DNA from: Zestosphaera sp.
GTDB taxonomy: Archaea > Thermoproteota > Thermoprotei_A > Sulfolobales > NBVN01
Direction of reading: 5' to 3'
DNA length: 64,000 nucleotides
Assembly: GCA_038727705.1 (NCBI GenBank)
Contig: JAVYVJ010000001.1
Location: 469,924-533,923, forward strand
Shown here: positions 50,993-60,450 of the stretch, piece by piece
Layout of the letters: each line of letters begins with the position of its first letter
Position numbering within the stretch: position 1 is the first letter of the stretch
Program-made: the position numbers and the translations under genes
Notes under the pieces: model-generated
What the model saw: only the letters and a program-made list of their open reading frames with translations
The model's database searches: none
Told to the model about the DNA's origin: nothing

Positions 50993-53935
50993 ATGAAAAA
51001 ATGTATGTCAATGTTCATAATACTAGCTATATTAGTATCGCTGACCTCTATGATGCCACTTCTGGCTCAACAGCAAACAGTAGGACCTGCGTCAGAGTCT
51101 ATAACCTTTGTAAGGTATCCAGCAGTTCCAGACACCCTGGTCAGTGCATTTAAGAACGGTGAGATAGATGCATACATCTACGGTTTAAGAGGTACGCAGA
51201 TGGACGCCTTTAAAGGAATAGAAGACATTATGTCCTACGTAACGGTGCCTGGAGGTCTTGTAGACCTAGTGCTCAACCCAGCACCCGTAAAGACTGTTGA
51301 CCTTCCCGGCGATTACAGCAGAAAGACTGTTGAGGAGATTGCTTCAATGCTTAAAGTCCCTCCGAACGTCATTGTCCAATACTACTACGATGCAGATAAG
51401 AAGGTGACGTTCGTCGATCTGGCTGCCGATGGTGAGAAAATAAATCCGTTGGGCATCAAGGGGGTGAGGCAGGCAATTAACTACCTTGTTGACAGAGATT
51501 ATATAATAAACTCCATCTACAAAGGCTTCGCATCTCCGATGCAAACATTCCTCTCCGGCTACGATCCGGACTATGCGCTGGTATCTGACATAGTGCTGAA
51601 ATACGGCTTCAAGTATGAACCGCTCTATGCAAAGCAACTGATCACCAGCGAACTGACTGCCGCTGGCGCTTACCTGCAGGGGGGTAGGTGGTATTACGCA
51701 GGCAAGCCAGTAACACTAACCTTCATCATCAGACAAGAGGACGAGAGACTCGATATAGGTAGGCTGATTGCTGCGGCTCTTGAGGACATAGGCTTCACGA
51801 TCAATAAAGTCGAGACTACTTTCGACGTGGCTCTCGGGATAGTTTACGATACAGACCCTGCTGAGTTCCAGTGGCACATCTACACTGAGGGTTGGGGTAA
51901 ATCAGCGCCAGATAAGTATGACTCAGGAACCATTAATCAATTCTGCGCTCCCTGGGTTGGCTACATGCCTGGATGGCAGACCGAAGGCTGGTGGTGGTAC
52001 AGGAACGACCTCATAGACGACCTCGGTTTAAAGATATACAACGGACAGTTCACAAGTCGTGAGGAAAGGAACGAGATGTACAGAACCGTTACTGAGAAAT
52101 GTATTGATGACTCCATAAGGATATGGATAGTAACTAGGATGGACATACATCCAACGCTTAAGACCATGAAAGGTATCACAACGGATCTCGGCGCTGGGAT
52201 GAGATCGCCCTTCAACACTAAAGGTGTCTACATCGAGAATAAGCCAAACCTAGTGTTTGGCACGTTGTGGGTCTACACCGCCAGGACTATATGGAACATC
52301 TACGGTGGTTTCACAGATGTTTACAGTGTCGATATTGAAAGAGCTACCTATGATGCCCTGATGTGGAATCACCCACACAACGGCCTGCCGATATCTATTA
52401 GGGCAAGTTATGAGGTTGAGACTGCCGGTCCTAATGGGAAGCTTTCCGTCCCCTCAGACGCCATATGGTGGGACGCCGGTCAAGGCAAGTGGGTGTACGC
52501 TAACACACTGGGAAGGACTAAGGCAACGAGCGTCGTTAAGTTTGACATGTCTAAGTATTTAGGCAGTAAATGGCACCACGGCCAGACAATCACCTGGGCT
52601 GACATACTCACTAGTTGGGCGCTATGGTTGGACATATGTTACAACAGTACTAAAGCAAATTACGAGACCGCGGTATCAGGACCTAATAAGGTAATCTTCG
52701 ATCAATTTGTAGCCTTAAGAACCGTTGGTAACACGCTGGAGGTCTATGTCAACTACTGGCACTTTGAACCAGCATACATAGCATACTTCGCCACGTTAAC
52801 CCCTATCAACCCAGCAGAGCTCCTCATTGTAGAGAACTACCTAGTCTTCGACGCGAAAAAGTATACGTTCTCAACGACGCTGTCAACTAAGACGGGCCTA
52901 CCCGTACTGAACCCCGTCCCGTTCCCCGATCACGCTGACTCAATAAAGGATGTTGCGGACAGTTGGAGGACCGGCGGCTACGTACCAAGCAAGTACTTTA
53001 CGTTACCTGACGGTAGAAGCCTGGTCAGCGATGCCGAGTGGAGTGGTAGATTGAATGCTCTGTCCTCGTGGATATCCTCACACAACCATGCTTGGATATC
53101 TCAAGGTCCGTTCTATCTCGACACCTTCGACAGGCTTGCTCAGAAGGCAGTCATCAAGGCATTCAGAGACCCCACGTATCCACTCGCGCCAAACTTTTGG
53201 AACTTGGGTGGTATAGTACCTCCGAAACTCACTAACATAATAGCCCCTGCATCGATAGAGATAGAAGGTAATGGAACCGTATCTGCCATGGTGCTTGGTG
53301 TGGGTCCATTTAACCTCAAGTACATATTGAGGGAAAAGGGCACAAATAAGATCTTGTCGGTTGGTATGGGTACTGAGGTAGGACCTGGGGTCTTTAACGT
53401 ATTCATAGGGAAGGACGTTACGTCCAAATTCAGGGCCTACTATTACTACGAGTTGCTGTTGATAGCCACAAGCGAGGCTGCCGCAGTGATCGATACCGCA
53501 ACAATTACATTCGAATCCATGCCATCGTTAGCGAAACTGGAGACAACCCTAAGGGATGCAATAAGCGATGTGTCTAAACAGACGCAGACCCAGATAGAGT
53601 CGCTAAGGGCGTCTCTATCACAAGCTCTAGGAACGATCGGTGAAAATCTGGTTTCGCAACTGTCTGACATAAATAAGAACATGGCATATCTGTTCAACGT
53701 TTCCACTTCTGTCATCAATACCAACGTCAACAGTCAGTTCACCACACTATCAGGTAGAGTGGACAGCGCGTTAAGCAGAGTAGCGACAGTGAGTAGTAAG
53801 GTAGATGACCTAAGTAGCACTGTACAGGGATTAGGTAGCACTGTAGGCACGTTATCAACATATGTAATGATAGTTCTGGTGTTATCCTTAGTTAACTTGT
53901 TGTTGACTGTAGTACTGTTTATCAGGAAAAAGTAA
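50993..53935 (+). CDS. ABC transporter substrate-binding protein (peptide/opine type), membrane-anchored
   Basis: A large extracytoplasmic protein of about 980 residues. N-terminal signal/anchor (SMFIILAILVSLTSMMPLLA), family 5 solute-binding domain with GVRQAINYLVDRDYI and GKPVTLTFIIRQEDERLDIG, and an unusually long C-terminal part. Residues about 850-945 form a heptad-rich coiled coil (TQTQIESLRASLSQALG) and the end is a hydrophobic helix plus IRKK, a membrane anchor typical of archaeal surface receptors. It likely catches oligopeptides or glycans. ATG 50993 is preferred to the GTG at 50984. Confidence 0.9.
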   Translation: MKKCMSMFIILAILVSLTSMMPLLAQQQTVGPASESITFVRYPAVPDTLVSAFKNGEIDAYIYGLRGTQMDAFKGIEDIMSYVTVPGGLVDLVLNPAPVKTVDLPGDYSRKTVEEIASMLKVPPNVIVQYYYDADKKVTFVDLAADGEKINPLGIKGVRQAINYLVDRDYIINSIYKGFASPMQTFLSGYDPDYALVSDIVLKYGFKYEPLYAKQLITSELTAAGAYLQGGRWYYAGKPVTLTFIIRQEDERLDIGRLIAAALEDIGFTINKVETTFDVALGIVYDTDPAEFQWHIYTEGWGKSAPDKYDSGTINQFCAPWVGYMPGWQTEGWWWYRNDLIDDLGLKIYNGQFTSREERNEMYRTVTEKCIDDSIRIWIVTRMDIHPTLKTMKGITTDLGAGMRSPFNTKGVYIENKPNLVFGTLWVYTARTIWNIYGGFTDVYSVDIERATYDALMWNHPHNGLPISIRASYEVETAGPNGKLSVPSDAIWWDAGQGKWVYANTLGRTKATSVVKFDMSKYLGSKWHHGQTITWADILTSWALWLDICYNSTKANYETAVSGPNKVIFDQFVALRTVGNTLEVYVNYWHFEPAYIAYFATLTPINPAELLIVENYLVFDAKKYTFSTTLSTKTGLPVLNPVPFPDHADSIKDVADSWRTGGYVPSKYFTLPDGRSLVSDAEWSGRLNALSSWISSHNHAWISQGPFYLDTFDRLAQKAVIKAFRDPTYPLAPNFWNLGGIVPPKLTNIIAPASIEIEGNGTVSAMVLGVGPFNLKYILREKGTNKILSVGMGTEVGPGVFNVFIGKDVTSKFRAYYYYELLLIATSEAAAVIDTATITFESMPSLAKLETTLRDAISDVSKQTQTQIESLRASLSQALGTIGENLVSQLSDINKNMAYLFNVSTSVINTNVNSQFTTLSGRVDSALSRVATVSSKVDDLSSTVQGLGSTVGTLSTYVMIVLVLSLVNLLLTVVLFIRKK

Positions 53936-54074
53936 GAACCTAAATTGATTTTTAGTCATTTTGGAATACAAACCCTTTTATGACCAAATTCGATCCATAG
54001 ACTAATCAATAGCATCCATCAGCCACCCGTCAAAATCAAGTTAACGTTAAACAGCGAAAATTTTTAAAGCGCCA

Positions 54075-55181
54075 GTGAAAGTAACTGTGGGTGTCGGATG
54101 GTTGGGAGTTGCTGGAATCCTGATACGTAGAGCGGTATTTCTATGCATAGCTCTTATACTAGCTGTATTCCTGACTGGGTTTATTCTGGGGATTACCGGA
54201 TACGTGGACACTATAATCAATGCAATAATAAATGAGGAGGTGCGTGCTTATAGGCAGACCTTAATCATGTTACCACAGAAACCTAACGCCTCTGTGATTG
54301 ATTCCTTGGTTAATCAGCGTAAGAGTGAGTTGATTTCCTACTGGGGTATGGATAAACCTTGGTACGCTAGGATAATACCCATGGCCCTGAACACCTTAAT
54401 GCTTAACTTGGGTAAGACGCAGAGTCCTGAGGTCACCAACGTGGCTGGTCTCCAGCCTTATTCCCCAGTGGCCGACGTTATATCCTCCTGCCTCCCCCGA
54501 ACCATATTCATGATAACATTTGCTGAAATCATTGTCATAGTTATCGCGTTGTTAATAGGACCGTTCGTGGTGTATAGGATAGGGTCGTTCGTAGATAGGG
54601 TTATAGTAGCTTACGCCGCCATCATGAATGCCTTTCCAGTATGGTGGGTGGGCATGTTAACCCTGCTGACGTTAGGCTACCAACTCAGAGTAGCGCCCAG
54701 ACAATTCAGGCCGGTTATAAATGAGATAAATAAGTTCCTCAGTGGCGACCTCACGGCTTTTATTGGAATCCTAAATTATGTATGGCTTCCAATACTAACT
54801 ATAGTGATAGTTTTACTAGGACCCTGGATATATAGCATCAGGGCCATGCTGATTAAAATAGTTAAGGAGGACTTCGTAACCGCCGCAGTGGCTAGAGGGC
54901 TTCCGGAGAAGCAAGTGCTGAGGAGGTACATTATAAGGCCATCAATATCGCCAATACTCACTAACGTCCTGTTAGGACTGGCAGGCACTTTAGGGGGCTA
55001 TATAATCACTGAATCCGTGTTCGACTGGCCGGGCATGGGCACCCTGTACTACGCGGCCATAACCGGTGGCGATGCACCCACTATATTGGCTCTGACATAC
55101 GTCTTCACCCTCGTTTATGTGGTTGCTCGATTCATACTCGAGATCCTCTACGTAGCTTTAGATCCGAGGGTGAGACTATGA
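54075..55181 (+). CDS. dppB: Opp/Dpp ABC transporter permease (DppB type)
   Basis: Inner-membrane permease of about 368 residues with the BPD signature EDFVTAAVARGLPEKQVLRR and about six helices, including GLAGTLGGYIITESVFDWPG. A stretch of about 90 residues lies between the first helix and the rest, larger than in bacterial DppB. A TATA box TTTTTAAAG at 54060-54069 would start transcription near 54091, so the real start may be TTG 54102 rather than GTG 54075. Confidence 0.92.
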   Translation: MKVTVGVGWLGVAGILIRRAVFLCIALILAVFLTGFILGITGYVDTIINAIINEEVRAYRQTLIMLPQKPNASVIDSLVNQRKSELISYWGMDKPWYARIIPMALNTLMLNLGKTQSPEVTNVAGLQPYSPVADVISSCLPRTIFMITFAEIIVIVIALLIGPFVVYRIGSFVDRVIVAYAAIMNAFPVWWVGMLTLLTLGYQLRVAPRQFRPVINEINKFLSGDLTAFIGILNYVWLPILTIVIVLLGPWIYSIRAMLIKIVKEDFVTAAVARGLPEKQVLRRYIIRPSISPILTNVLLGLAGTLGGYIITESVFDWPGMGTLYYAAITGGDAPTILALTYVFTLVYVVARFILEILYVALDPRVRL

Positions 55182-56656
55182 GCCTTGCAAGCAAAGCATA
55201 CGATTCTTGGGTCTGGTTGAGGAAGGAGATCCTGAGCCAGTCTGCCGGCAAGGTGGCATTCGCATTGCTGTTGGCGTTAGTAATTATCTCTGTCTATGCA
55301 GTCATCACTATGCCTCCCGATTATAACAGGTACTGGAATGTAGGGGTTTATTGGAGGCATAACCCTAAGAACGCACCACCTGAGTGGGTCTCTTCACTAG
55401 GCTATGCATGCGTTACACACAGAAGCTATGACCTAAGACTTGCAGAACCAGTCCAGGTAAGCGAGGGCGCGGGAAGGTTAGATATATCATATAACTTGAC
55501 ATACGATCTTGGAGTTAAAGACTACCCTCAGGGAGTTAAGGTAAGCGTCAACATAGGTGTGCCTCAGGGTGTCCGTAATCTAAGACTGGTCTTGAACTTG
55601 ATAAAGCCTGACGGCGTTACCCTAAGGCGTCTGATAGACTACACTGCTGACTTCATAAACACCTCCGTGCTGAAGGTGGACTTCGACGAGCTTGGAGGGC
55701 TCACGTTAGCAATGCTTGAAGCCTACAGAGACTTGGTTTCCCGGATAGATATCAATGAGATCTCGCTCCGTCCCAGTAAGTACCTATTTGGAGCTTTAAT
55801 CCTAACGGATAATAGGGAGGTTGCGGTGACACCTCTTCAGGGTAGGTATGTGTTCAACATACAACTCAGTTTCAGAGTTGATGGAGTATCATCACAGGAC
55901 ATCCTTAAGTATCTGAGAAGGTCTCAAACATTTCTAGTCGTGGTTGTAGGGACTTGCTATGGGATAATGGGCACAGACTATCAGGGTAGGGACTTAGCCG
56001 AGGGCCTATTCTACGGCTTCCCAATAGCTCTTGTTATAGGTCTTTTAGTAGCGCTGATTTCCTCGGCGATAGGAGTTATAGCGGGGCTCGTAAGCGGGTA
56101 CTACGGTGGTTTCATAGACGAGCTCATACAGAGATTTGTAGATATCCTAGGATCGATACCCTTACTACCCATACTGATTCTTGTTGGTAAGTCTATCCAA
56201 GTGACCTACACCGGCGAGAATAAACCTCTTATTATGCTGGCAACCATATTCGCTGTGTTGATAGTGTTCAGCTGGGGTGGCTTAGCGATAGTCATAAGGT
56301 CTATGACCCTTAGCCTAAAGAGCGAGCTATATGTTGAGGCAGCTAAGGCTGTAGGCGCGAGTAATATGCGGATAATCTCCAAACACATACTGCCTCAGCT
56401 AGTACCCTACATAGCAGCCTCACTAGTGTATTCAACTCCTAATGCCATAATAACGGAGGCCGGTCTTTCGGTGCTGGGCATACAGCATGGCTTCCCAACG
56501 TGGGGTAATATACTGTCTGAAGCAAGACTAAACGGAACCATGGCCTATTGGTGGTGGATACTTCCCCCCGGATTCCTGATAGCCATAGTTTCACTCACAT
56601 TCGTTTTGTTGGGTCTCTCACTGGAGAAGGTGGTAGAGCCCAGGTTGAAGAGGTGA
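55178..56656 (+). CDS. dppC: Opp/Dpp ABC transporter permease (DppC type) with large external insert
   Basis: 492 residues instead of the usual 300. After the first helix (VAFALLLALVIISVYAVI) there is an external domain of about 220 residues (including RLDISYNLTYDLGVKDYPQG and TLRRLIDYTADFINTSVL) before the permease core MGTDYQGRDLAEGLFYGFP. The EAA loop is in ELYVEAAKAVGASNMRIISK. It overlaps dppB by 4 nt (ATGA). The insert probably contacts the long binding protein. Confidence 0.92.
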   Translation: MSLASKAYDSWVWLRKEILSQSAGKVAFALLLALVIISVYAVITMPPDYNRYWNVGVYWRHNPKNAPPEWVSSLGYACVTHRSYDLRLAEPVQVSEGAGRLDISYNLTYDLGVKDYPQGVKVSVNIGVPQGVRNLRLVLNLIKPDGVTLRRLIDYTADFINTSVLKVDFDELGGLTLAMLEAYRDLVSRIDINEISLRPSKYLFGALILTDNREVAVTPLQGRYVFNIQLSFRVDGVSSQDILKYLRRSQTFLVVVVGTCYGIMGTDYQGRDLAEGLFYGFPIALVIGLLVALISSAIGVIAGLVSGYYGGFIDELIQRFVDILGSIPLLPILILVGKSIQVTYTGENKPLIMLATIFAVLIVFSWGGLAIVIRSMTLSLKSELYVEAAKAVGASNMRIISKHILPQLVPYIAASLVYSTPNAIITEAGLSVLGIQHGFPTWGNILSEARLNGTMAYWWWILPPGFLIAIVSLTFVLLGLSLEKVVEPRLKR

Positions 56657-56661
56657 ATTAA

Positions 56662-57720
56662 GTGGTTGAGGTTAAGCTCAGAGTGGAGAACCTTAAGAAG
56701 TACTTCCCTATAAAGAGAAGTATAGTTGAAGTTTTAAGTGGTAAGCCTCCTAGGAGTGTTAAAGCTGTTGATGGGATAAGTTTCGAGATCGATGAAGGCG
56801 ATATCTTCTGCCTAGTTGGGGAGTCCGGATGCGGTAAGACGACGACCGGCAGGTTAATAGCTAGGCTGATAGAGGTGTCAGGTGGGAAGGCACTTTATAA
56901 AGTCTCCGACGAGGTCAGGAAGTTAATGAGTCGGGAGGTGTTTGTTGACGGGACCTACGTCAGTTTGTTCGATAAATTGCCGGATAACGTCGATAAGTTA
57001 CTGAAGCGTGATATACAGATAATATTTCAGGATCCTTACGGGTCGCTCAACCCCAGAATGACTATAGGGAGCATTCTTGAGGAGCCTCTGATAATACACT
57101 CCATAGGGTCGAGTAAGGAGGAGAGACAGGAGATAGTTTACAAGGCGCTGAGCGAGGTTAGACTTAGTCCTCCTGAGGAGTTCGTTGAGAGGTACCCGCA
57201 CATGATATCGGGTGGTCAGAGGCAGAGGGTTGCGATAGCCAGGGCGATGATACTTAATCCCTCGCTGGTAGTAGCTGACGAGCCTGTCAGCATGCTTGAT
57301 GTCTCCATAAGGGCTGAGATCCTTCAGTTGATGCTTGACTTAAAGAGCTCGAGGAATCTCTCCTACCTCTTCATAACTCACGACTTAGCCGTGGCTAACT
57401 ACATATGTGGTAAAATAGCCGTCATGTATTTAGGCAAGATAGTTGAGACTGGACCTACGGACAGGGTGATTAACAACCCACGCCACCCATACACCATAGC
57501 GTTGGTCTCTGCGATACCGGAGCCAGACCCATCGAACCGCTTGAAGATTAGGGAAGTTCCGATTAAGGGTGAGATACCGAGTGCGGCTGCCATACCAAGT
57601 GGGTGCAGACTTCACCCAAGATGTCCTTACGCGACTGACGTATGCAGGACGCAGGAGCCGCCTATGGTCGAGGTCGAGTCTGGGCATTATGCATCGTGCT
57701 GGCTCCACGTAAAACAATAA
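56662..57720 (+). CDS. dppF: Opp/Dpp ABC transporter ATP-binding protein (DppF type)
   Basis: Second ATPase of the importer, 352 residues: Walker A GESGCGKTT, Q-loop IFQDPYGSLNPRM, signature SGGQRQRVAIARAMI, Walker B VVADEPVSMLD and C-terminal GCRLHPRCPYATDVCR cysteines. About 45 extra residues (SREVFVDGTYVSLFDKLP) lie between Walker A and the Q-loop, as in archaeal relatives. Start is GTG at 56662, 5 nt after dppC. Confidence 0.93.
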   Translation: MVEVKLRVENLKKYFPIKRSIVEVLSGKPPRSVKAVDGISFEIDEGDIFCLVGESGCGKTTTGRLIARLIEVSGGKALYKVSDEVRKLMSREVFVDGTYVSLFDKLPDNVDKLLKRDIQIIFQDPYGSLNPRMTIGSILEEPLIIHSIGSSKEERQEIVYKALSEVRLSPPEEFVERYPHMISGGQRQRVAIARAMILNPSLVVADEPVSMLDVSIRAEILQLMLDLKSSRNLSYLFITHDLAVANYICGKIAVMYLGKIVETGPTDRVINNPRHPYTIALVSAIPEPDPSNRLKIREVPIKGEIPSAAAIPSGCRLHPRCPYATDVCRTQEPPMVEVESGHYASCWLHVKQ

Positions 57721-57759
57721 AAGCCTTGGCCTTATCTTCATTTACGGGTCCATGTATTG

Positions 57760-58821
57760 ATGCATCACTCACTTAAAGCAGGTATTGTAGGCTGGGGTGC
57801 CTACGTACCTACGTACAGAGTGAGGGCCAAGGACATAGCGCGTCAGTGGGGTTTTGACGAGAGATTGACTGACTCCATATGGATTGAAGAGAAGGCTGTG
57901 GCAGGATCTGACGAGGACACAGTGACGATGGGTTGGTATGCAGCCAGATCCGCTTTAGCCAGGGCTGGCGTGGATCCACAGGACGTCGGGGCAGTTTTTG
58001 TAGGCACTGAGTCAAAGCCCTACGCTGTCAAGCCATCCTCAACAATAATAGCTGACGCCCTTGGAATATCAACCAAGAAGCTCGCCACGGACCTCGAGTT
58101 TGCCTGCAGGGCTGGGAGTGAGGGAGTCAGGCTTGCAGTATCTCTAGTCATGAGCGGGACCGTAAAGTATGGGTTGGCTATAGGTTCTGACACAGCTCAA
58201 GCCAGTCCAGGCGACGTGTTAGAGTTGACGGCCTCCTCAGGCGCGGCAGCATACATCATCGGTAGTTCGGACGAGTCTGTGGCCGTCTTCGATGCCCTAG
58301 TCACTTATGTGACTGACACGCCGGACTTCTGGAGGAGGGAGGGCTCCAAGTACCCAGCACACGGTGAGGGATTCACTGGAGAGCCTGCATACTTCCACCA
58401 CATAACCACAGCCGTCGAGATGCTCATGGAGGAGTCCGGTCTCAGGCCAAGCGACTTCAACTACGCCGTCTTCCACCAACCCAATGGTAAGTTCCCCCTT
58501 CAGGTGGGGAGGATGCTTGGATTTCAGAGGGAGAAGGTGCTTCCAGGGATAGTCACGCCGTGGATAGGCAACACCTACAACGCCTCAGCACTACTTGGGT
58601 TGGCCAAGGTACTCGAGATTGCTAAGCCGGGGGAGAGGATACTAGTCGCACCCTTCGGTTCAGGGGCCGGTGCCGATGCCATGAGTCTCAGCGTAACTGA
58701 TAAGATAATTGACAAAGTTGGTAAGGCGCCGACTGTTGAGGAGCTCATCTCCAGGAAGAGATATATAACGTACGCCGAGTACGCTAAGTTTAGAAACCTG
58801 ATTATCAGGAATGTTGGGTGA
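57760..58821 (+). CDS. Hydroxymethylglutaryl-CoA synthase family protein (copy 2)
   Basis: Second HMG-CoA synthase homologue of the window, 353 residues from ATG 57760. Nucleophile in LEFACRAGSEG (about residue 116), catalytic His in VFHQPNGKFP and [14 protein letters not shown] all intact. It differs from copy 1 in the N-terminal third and looks like a distinct lineage rather than a recent duplicate. It overlaps the next gene and forms a trio with an altered thiolase and a DUF35 protein. Either copy could serve mevalonate synthesis. Confidence 0.9.
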   Translation: MHHSLKAGIVGWGAYVPTYRVRAKDIARQWGFDERLTDSIWIEEKAVAGSDEDTVTMGWYAARSALARAGVDPQDVGAVFVGTESKPYAVKPSSTIIADALGISTKKLATDLEFACRAGSEGVRLAVSLVMSGTVKYGLAIGSDTAQASPGDVLELTASSGAAAYIIGSSDESVAVFDALVTYVTDTPDFWRREGSKYPAHGEGFTGEPAYFHHITTAVEMLMEESGLRPSDFNYAVFHQPNGKFPLQVGRMLGFQREKVLPGIVTPWIGNTYNASALLGLAKVLEIAKPGERILVAPFGSGAGADAMSLSVTDKIIDKVGKAPTVEELISRKRYITYAEYAKFRNLIIRNVG

Positions 58822-59957
58822 TGCTGTTGAGGGCATATGTGTTAGGTAGTGGGGTTACTAAGGTGGACAGACACTACGAGAAGAGTTACCTGGATCTAGT
58901 TGACGAGGCTGTGGCAAAAGCCACCGCAGACGTGGGGTTAAACCTCTTCGATGTTGAGTACCTGATAGTGTCGTCAGCGCTGCCAGAACTTACCATCAAT
59001 CAGGCAGATCCCTCAACCACAATAGCTCAGAACCTGGGTCTCAGTAAGGTTAAGACGCTAACTGTAAGCACGGGTGAGGTCTCCGGCGCCGCAGCCGTTG
59101 ACTACGCCCTGACGCTTGTCAAGTCTGGAAGAGCCCGCAGGGTCTTGGTAGTTGGCTTCGAGAAAATGAGTGAGTACCCGTCTTGGATAATAAACAACGC
59201 CTACAGTAAGATCCTCGAGTATGAGGTTGAGGGTACTAGGAATGTGTCTCCACCCGACTATGCTGCCCTAATTATGAAGGAGTACATGAGGAGATACGGG
59301 GTGTCTAGGGAGGAGATAGTTAAGTGGTCTATTAAAATGCATGAGAATGCTGTTAGAAATCCGAACGCTCAGTTGCCCTTCACCATCACGCTTGACTCGC
59401 TAAGTAAGGCTTTAAGGGTGTCTGAACCCGTGACCATCCTTGACTCCCACCCGATAGGGGACGGCGCAGCAGCGTTGTTCGTAACCAATGATGAGTCTAT
59501 AGGAAGGACCGGCTCAACGCCCGTTGAATTGGTGGACGTGGAGGCCGCCGTTAACGCTCCTCCATACCTCCGCGATGACGTAACCTACTTCACTGCAACT
59601 GCAACTGCATATGAGAAGCTCTCGAAGCGGCATAACCTCAAGATAGATCATAACGTGGCCCTCAACGTATACGACACGTACACCATATATGGTTTCCTTA
59701 CGATTGAGGCTCTCGGACTCTCTGAGAGAGGGAGATCTCCTGAAGTCATAGGAAAGATGCCATACCTTAACGTGGGGGGAGGTCTGAAAGCGAGAGGCCA
59801 TCCTATTGGTGCAACCCCGCTCTATCAGATACATGAGGTGTGTGAGCTATTTAATGGACGCAGTTGGGTTAAGTATGATGGAGATATTGCTTTAGTGCAT
59901 TCGATGTCAGGTCCTGACAACAGCTCGTGGTTGATTTTGCTGAGGGGGTGGGGTTAA
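58821..59957 (+). CDS. Thiolase-like protein lacking the nucleophilic cysteine (copy 2)
   Basis: SCP2-thiolase-fold protein of 378 residues. Aligned to copy 1, the nucleophile C86 is replaced by E86 (TVSTGEVSG), the His of EVHDCF by Y284 (NVYDTY), and the final HNIGGSGA by HSMSGPDN; only GHPIGATP (H327) is kept. Normal Claisen condensation through an acyl-cysteine is therefore not possible. In steroid side-chain degradation, thiolase-like aldolases (Ltp2 type) that pair with DUF35 proteins use tyrosines instead; a comparable aldolase/retro-aldolase or scaffold role is an inference. It is flanked by HMG-CoA synthase and DUF35 genes. Confidence 0.85.
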   Translation: MLLRAYVLGSGVTKVDRHYEKSYLDLVDEAVAKATADVGLNLFDVEYLIVSSALPELTINQADPSTTIAQNLGLSKVKTLTVSTGEVSGAAAVDYALTLVKSGRARRVLVVGFEKMSEYPSWIINNAYSKILEYEVEGTRNVSPPDYAALIMKEYMRRYGVSREEIVKWSIKMHENAVRNPNAQLPFTITLDSLSKALRVSEPVTILDSHPIGDGAAALFVTNDESIGRTGSTPVELVDVEAAVNAPPYLRDDVTYFTATATAYEKLSKRHNLKIDHNVALNVYDTYTIYGFLTIEALGLSERGRSPEVIGKMPYLNVGGGLKARGHPIGATPLYQIHEVCELFNGRSWVKYDGDIALVHSMSGPDNSSWLILLRGWG

Positions 59958-60364
59958 TGAAACACTCGATATCTATATTTTGGCGTTCAAAAGATAACCA
60001 CTACAGAGTTCTGCTGACGAAGTGCGATGACTGCGGCAGACTGTCCGTGCCCAAACGCATTAGATGCCCGTACTGCGGATCGCGCAACGTAAGGGTGTCT
60101 GAAGCCAGGGGCACTGGTGAGTTAATTAACTACGCAATCTCTTACTACAGGGTTGAGGGTCACGAACAGCACCTGCCCAGGATCATAGGCCTTGTGAGGC
60201 TTGACGAGGGACCTCTGATAGTGGGTGAGGTGGTCGACGCGGACCCGGCTGAGCTCACTATAGGCATGCGTGTAGAGGCCGTGTTAAGGAAATACTCAAG
60301 CGATGACCCTAATGGGTTAATATACTATGGGTTGAAGTTTATGCCTGTAATAAAAAAGGACTGA
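59957..60364 (+). CDS. DUF35 zinc-ribbon/OB-fold protein (copy 2)
   Basis: Partner of the thiolase-like and HMG-CoA synthase-like proteins just upstream. About 135 residues with zinc ribbon CDDCGRLSVP and CPYCGS, then OB-fold strands TGELINYAISYYRVEG and the C-terminal YYGLKFMPV. ATG 59957 overlaps the thiolase stop (TAATG). Shares layout with copy 1 but low identity by eye. Confidence 0.9.
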   Translation: MKHSISIFWRSKDNHYRVLLTKCDDCGRLSVPKRIRCPYCGSRNVRVSEARGTGELINYAISYYRVEGHEQHLPRIIGLVRLDEGPLIVGEVVDADPAELTIGMRVEAVLRKYSSDDPNGLIYYGLKFMPVIKKD

Positions 60365-60450
60365 AAATGCTAATACACAATAAAGTAAATCCTTAAAAGC
60401 TTTAGCGACCCTTTAATTATGGTGAGATATCAACGGTTGATTACTTAAAG

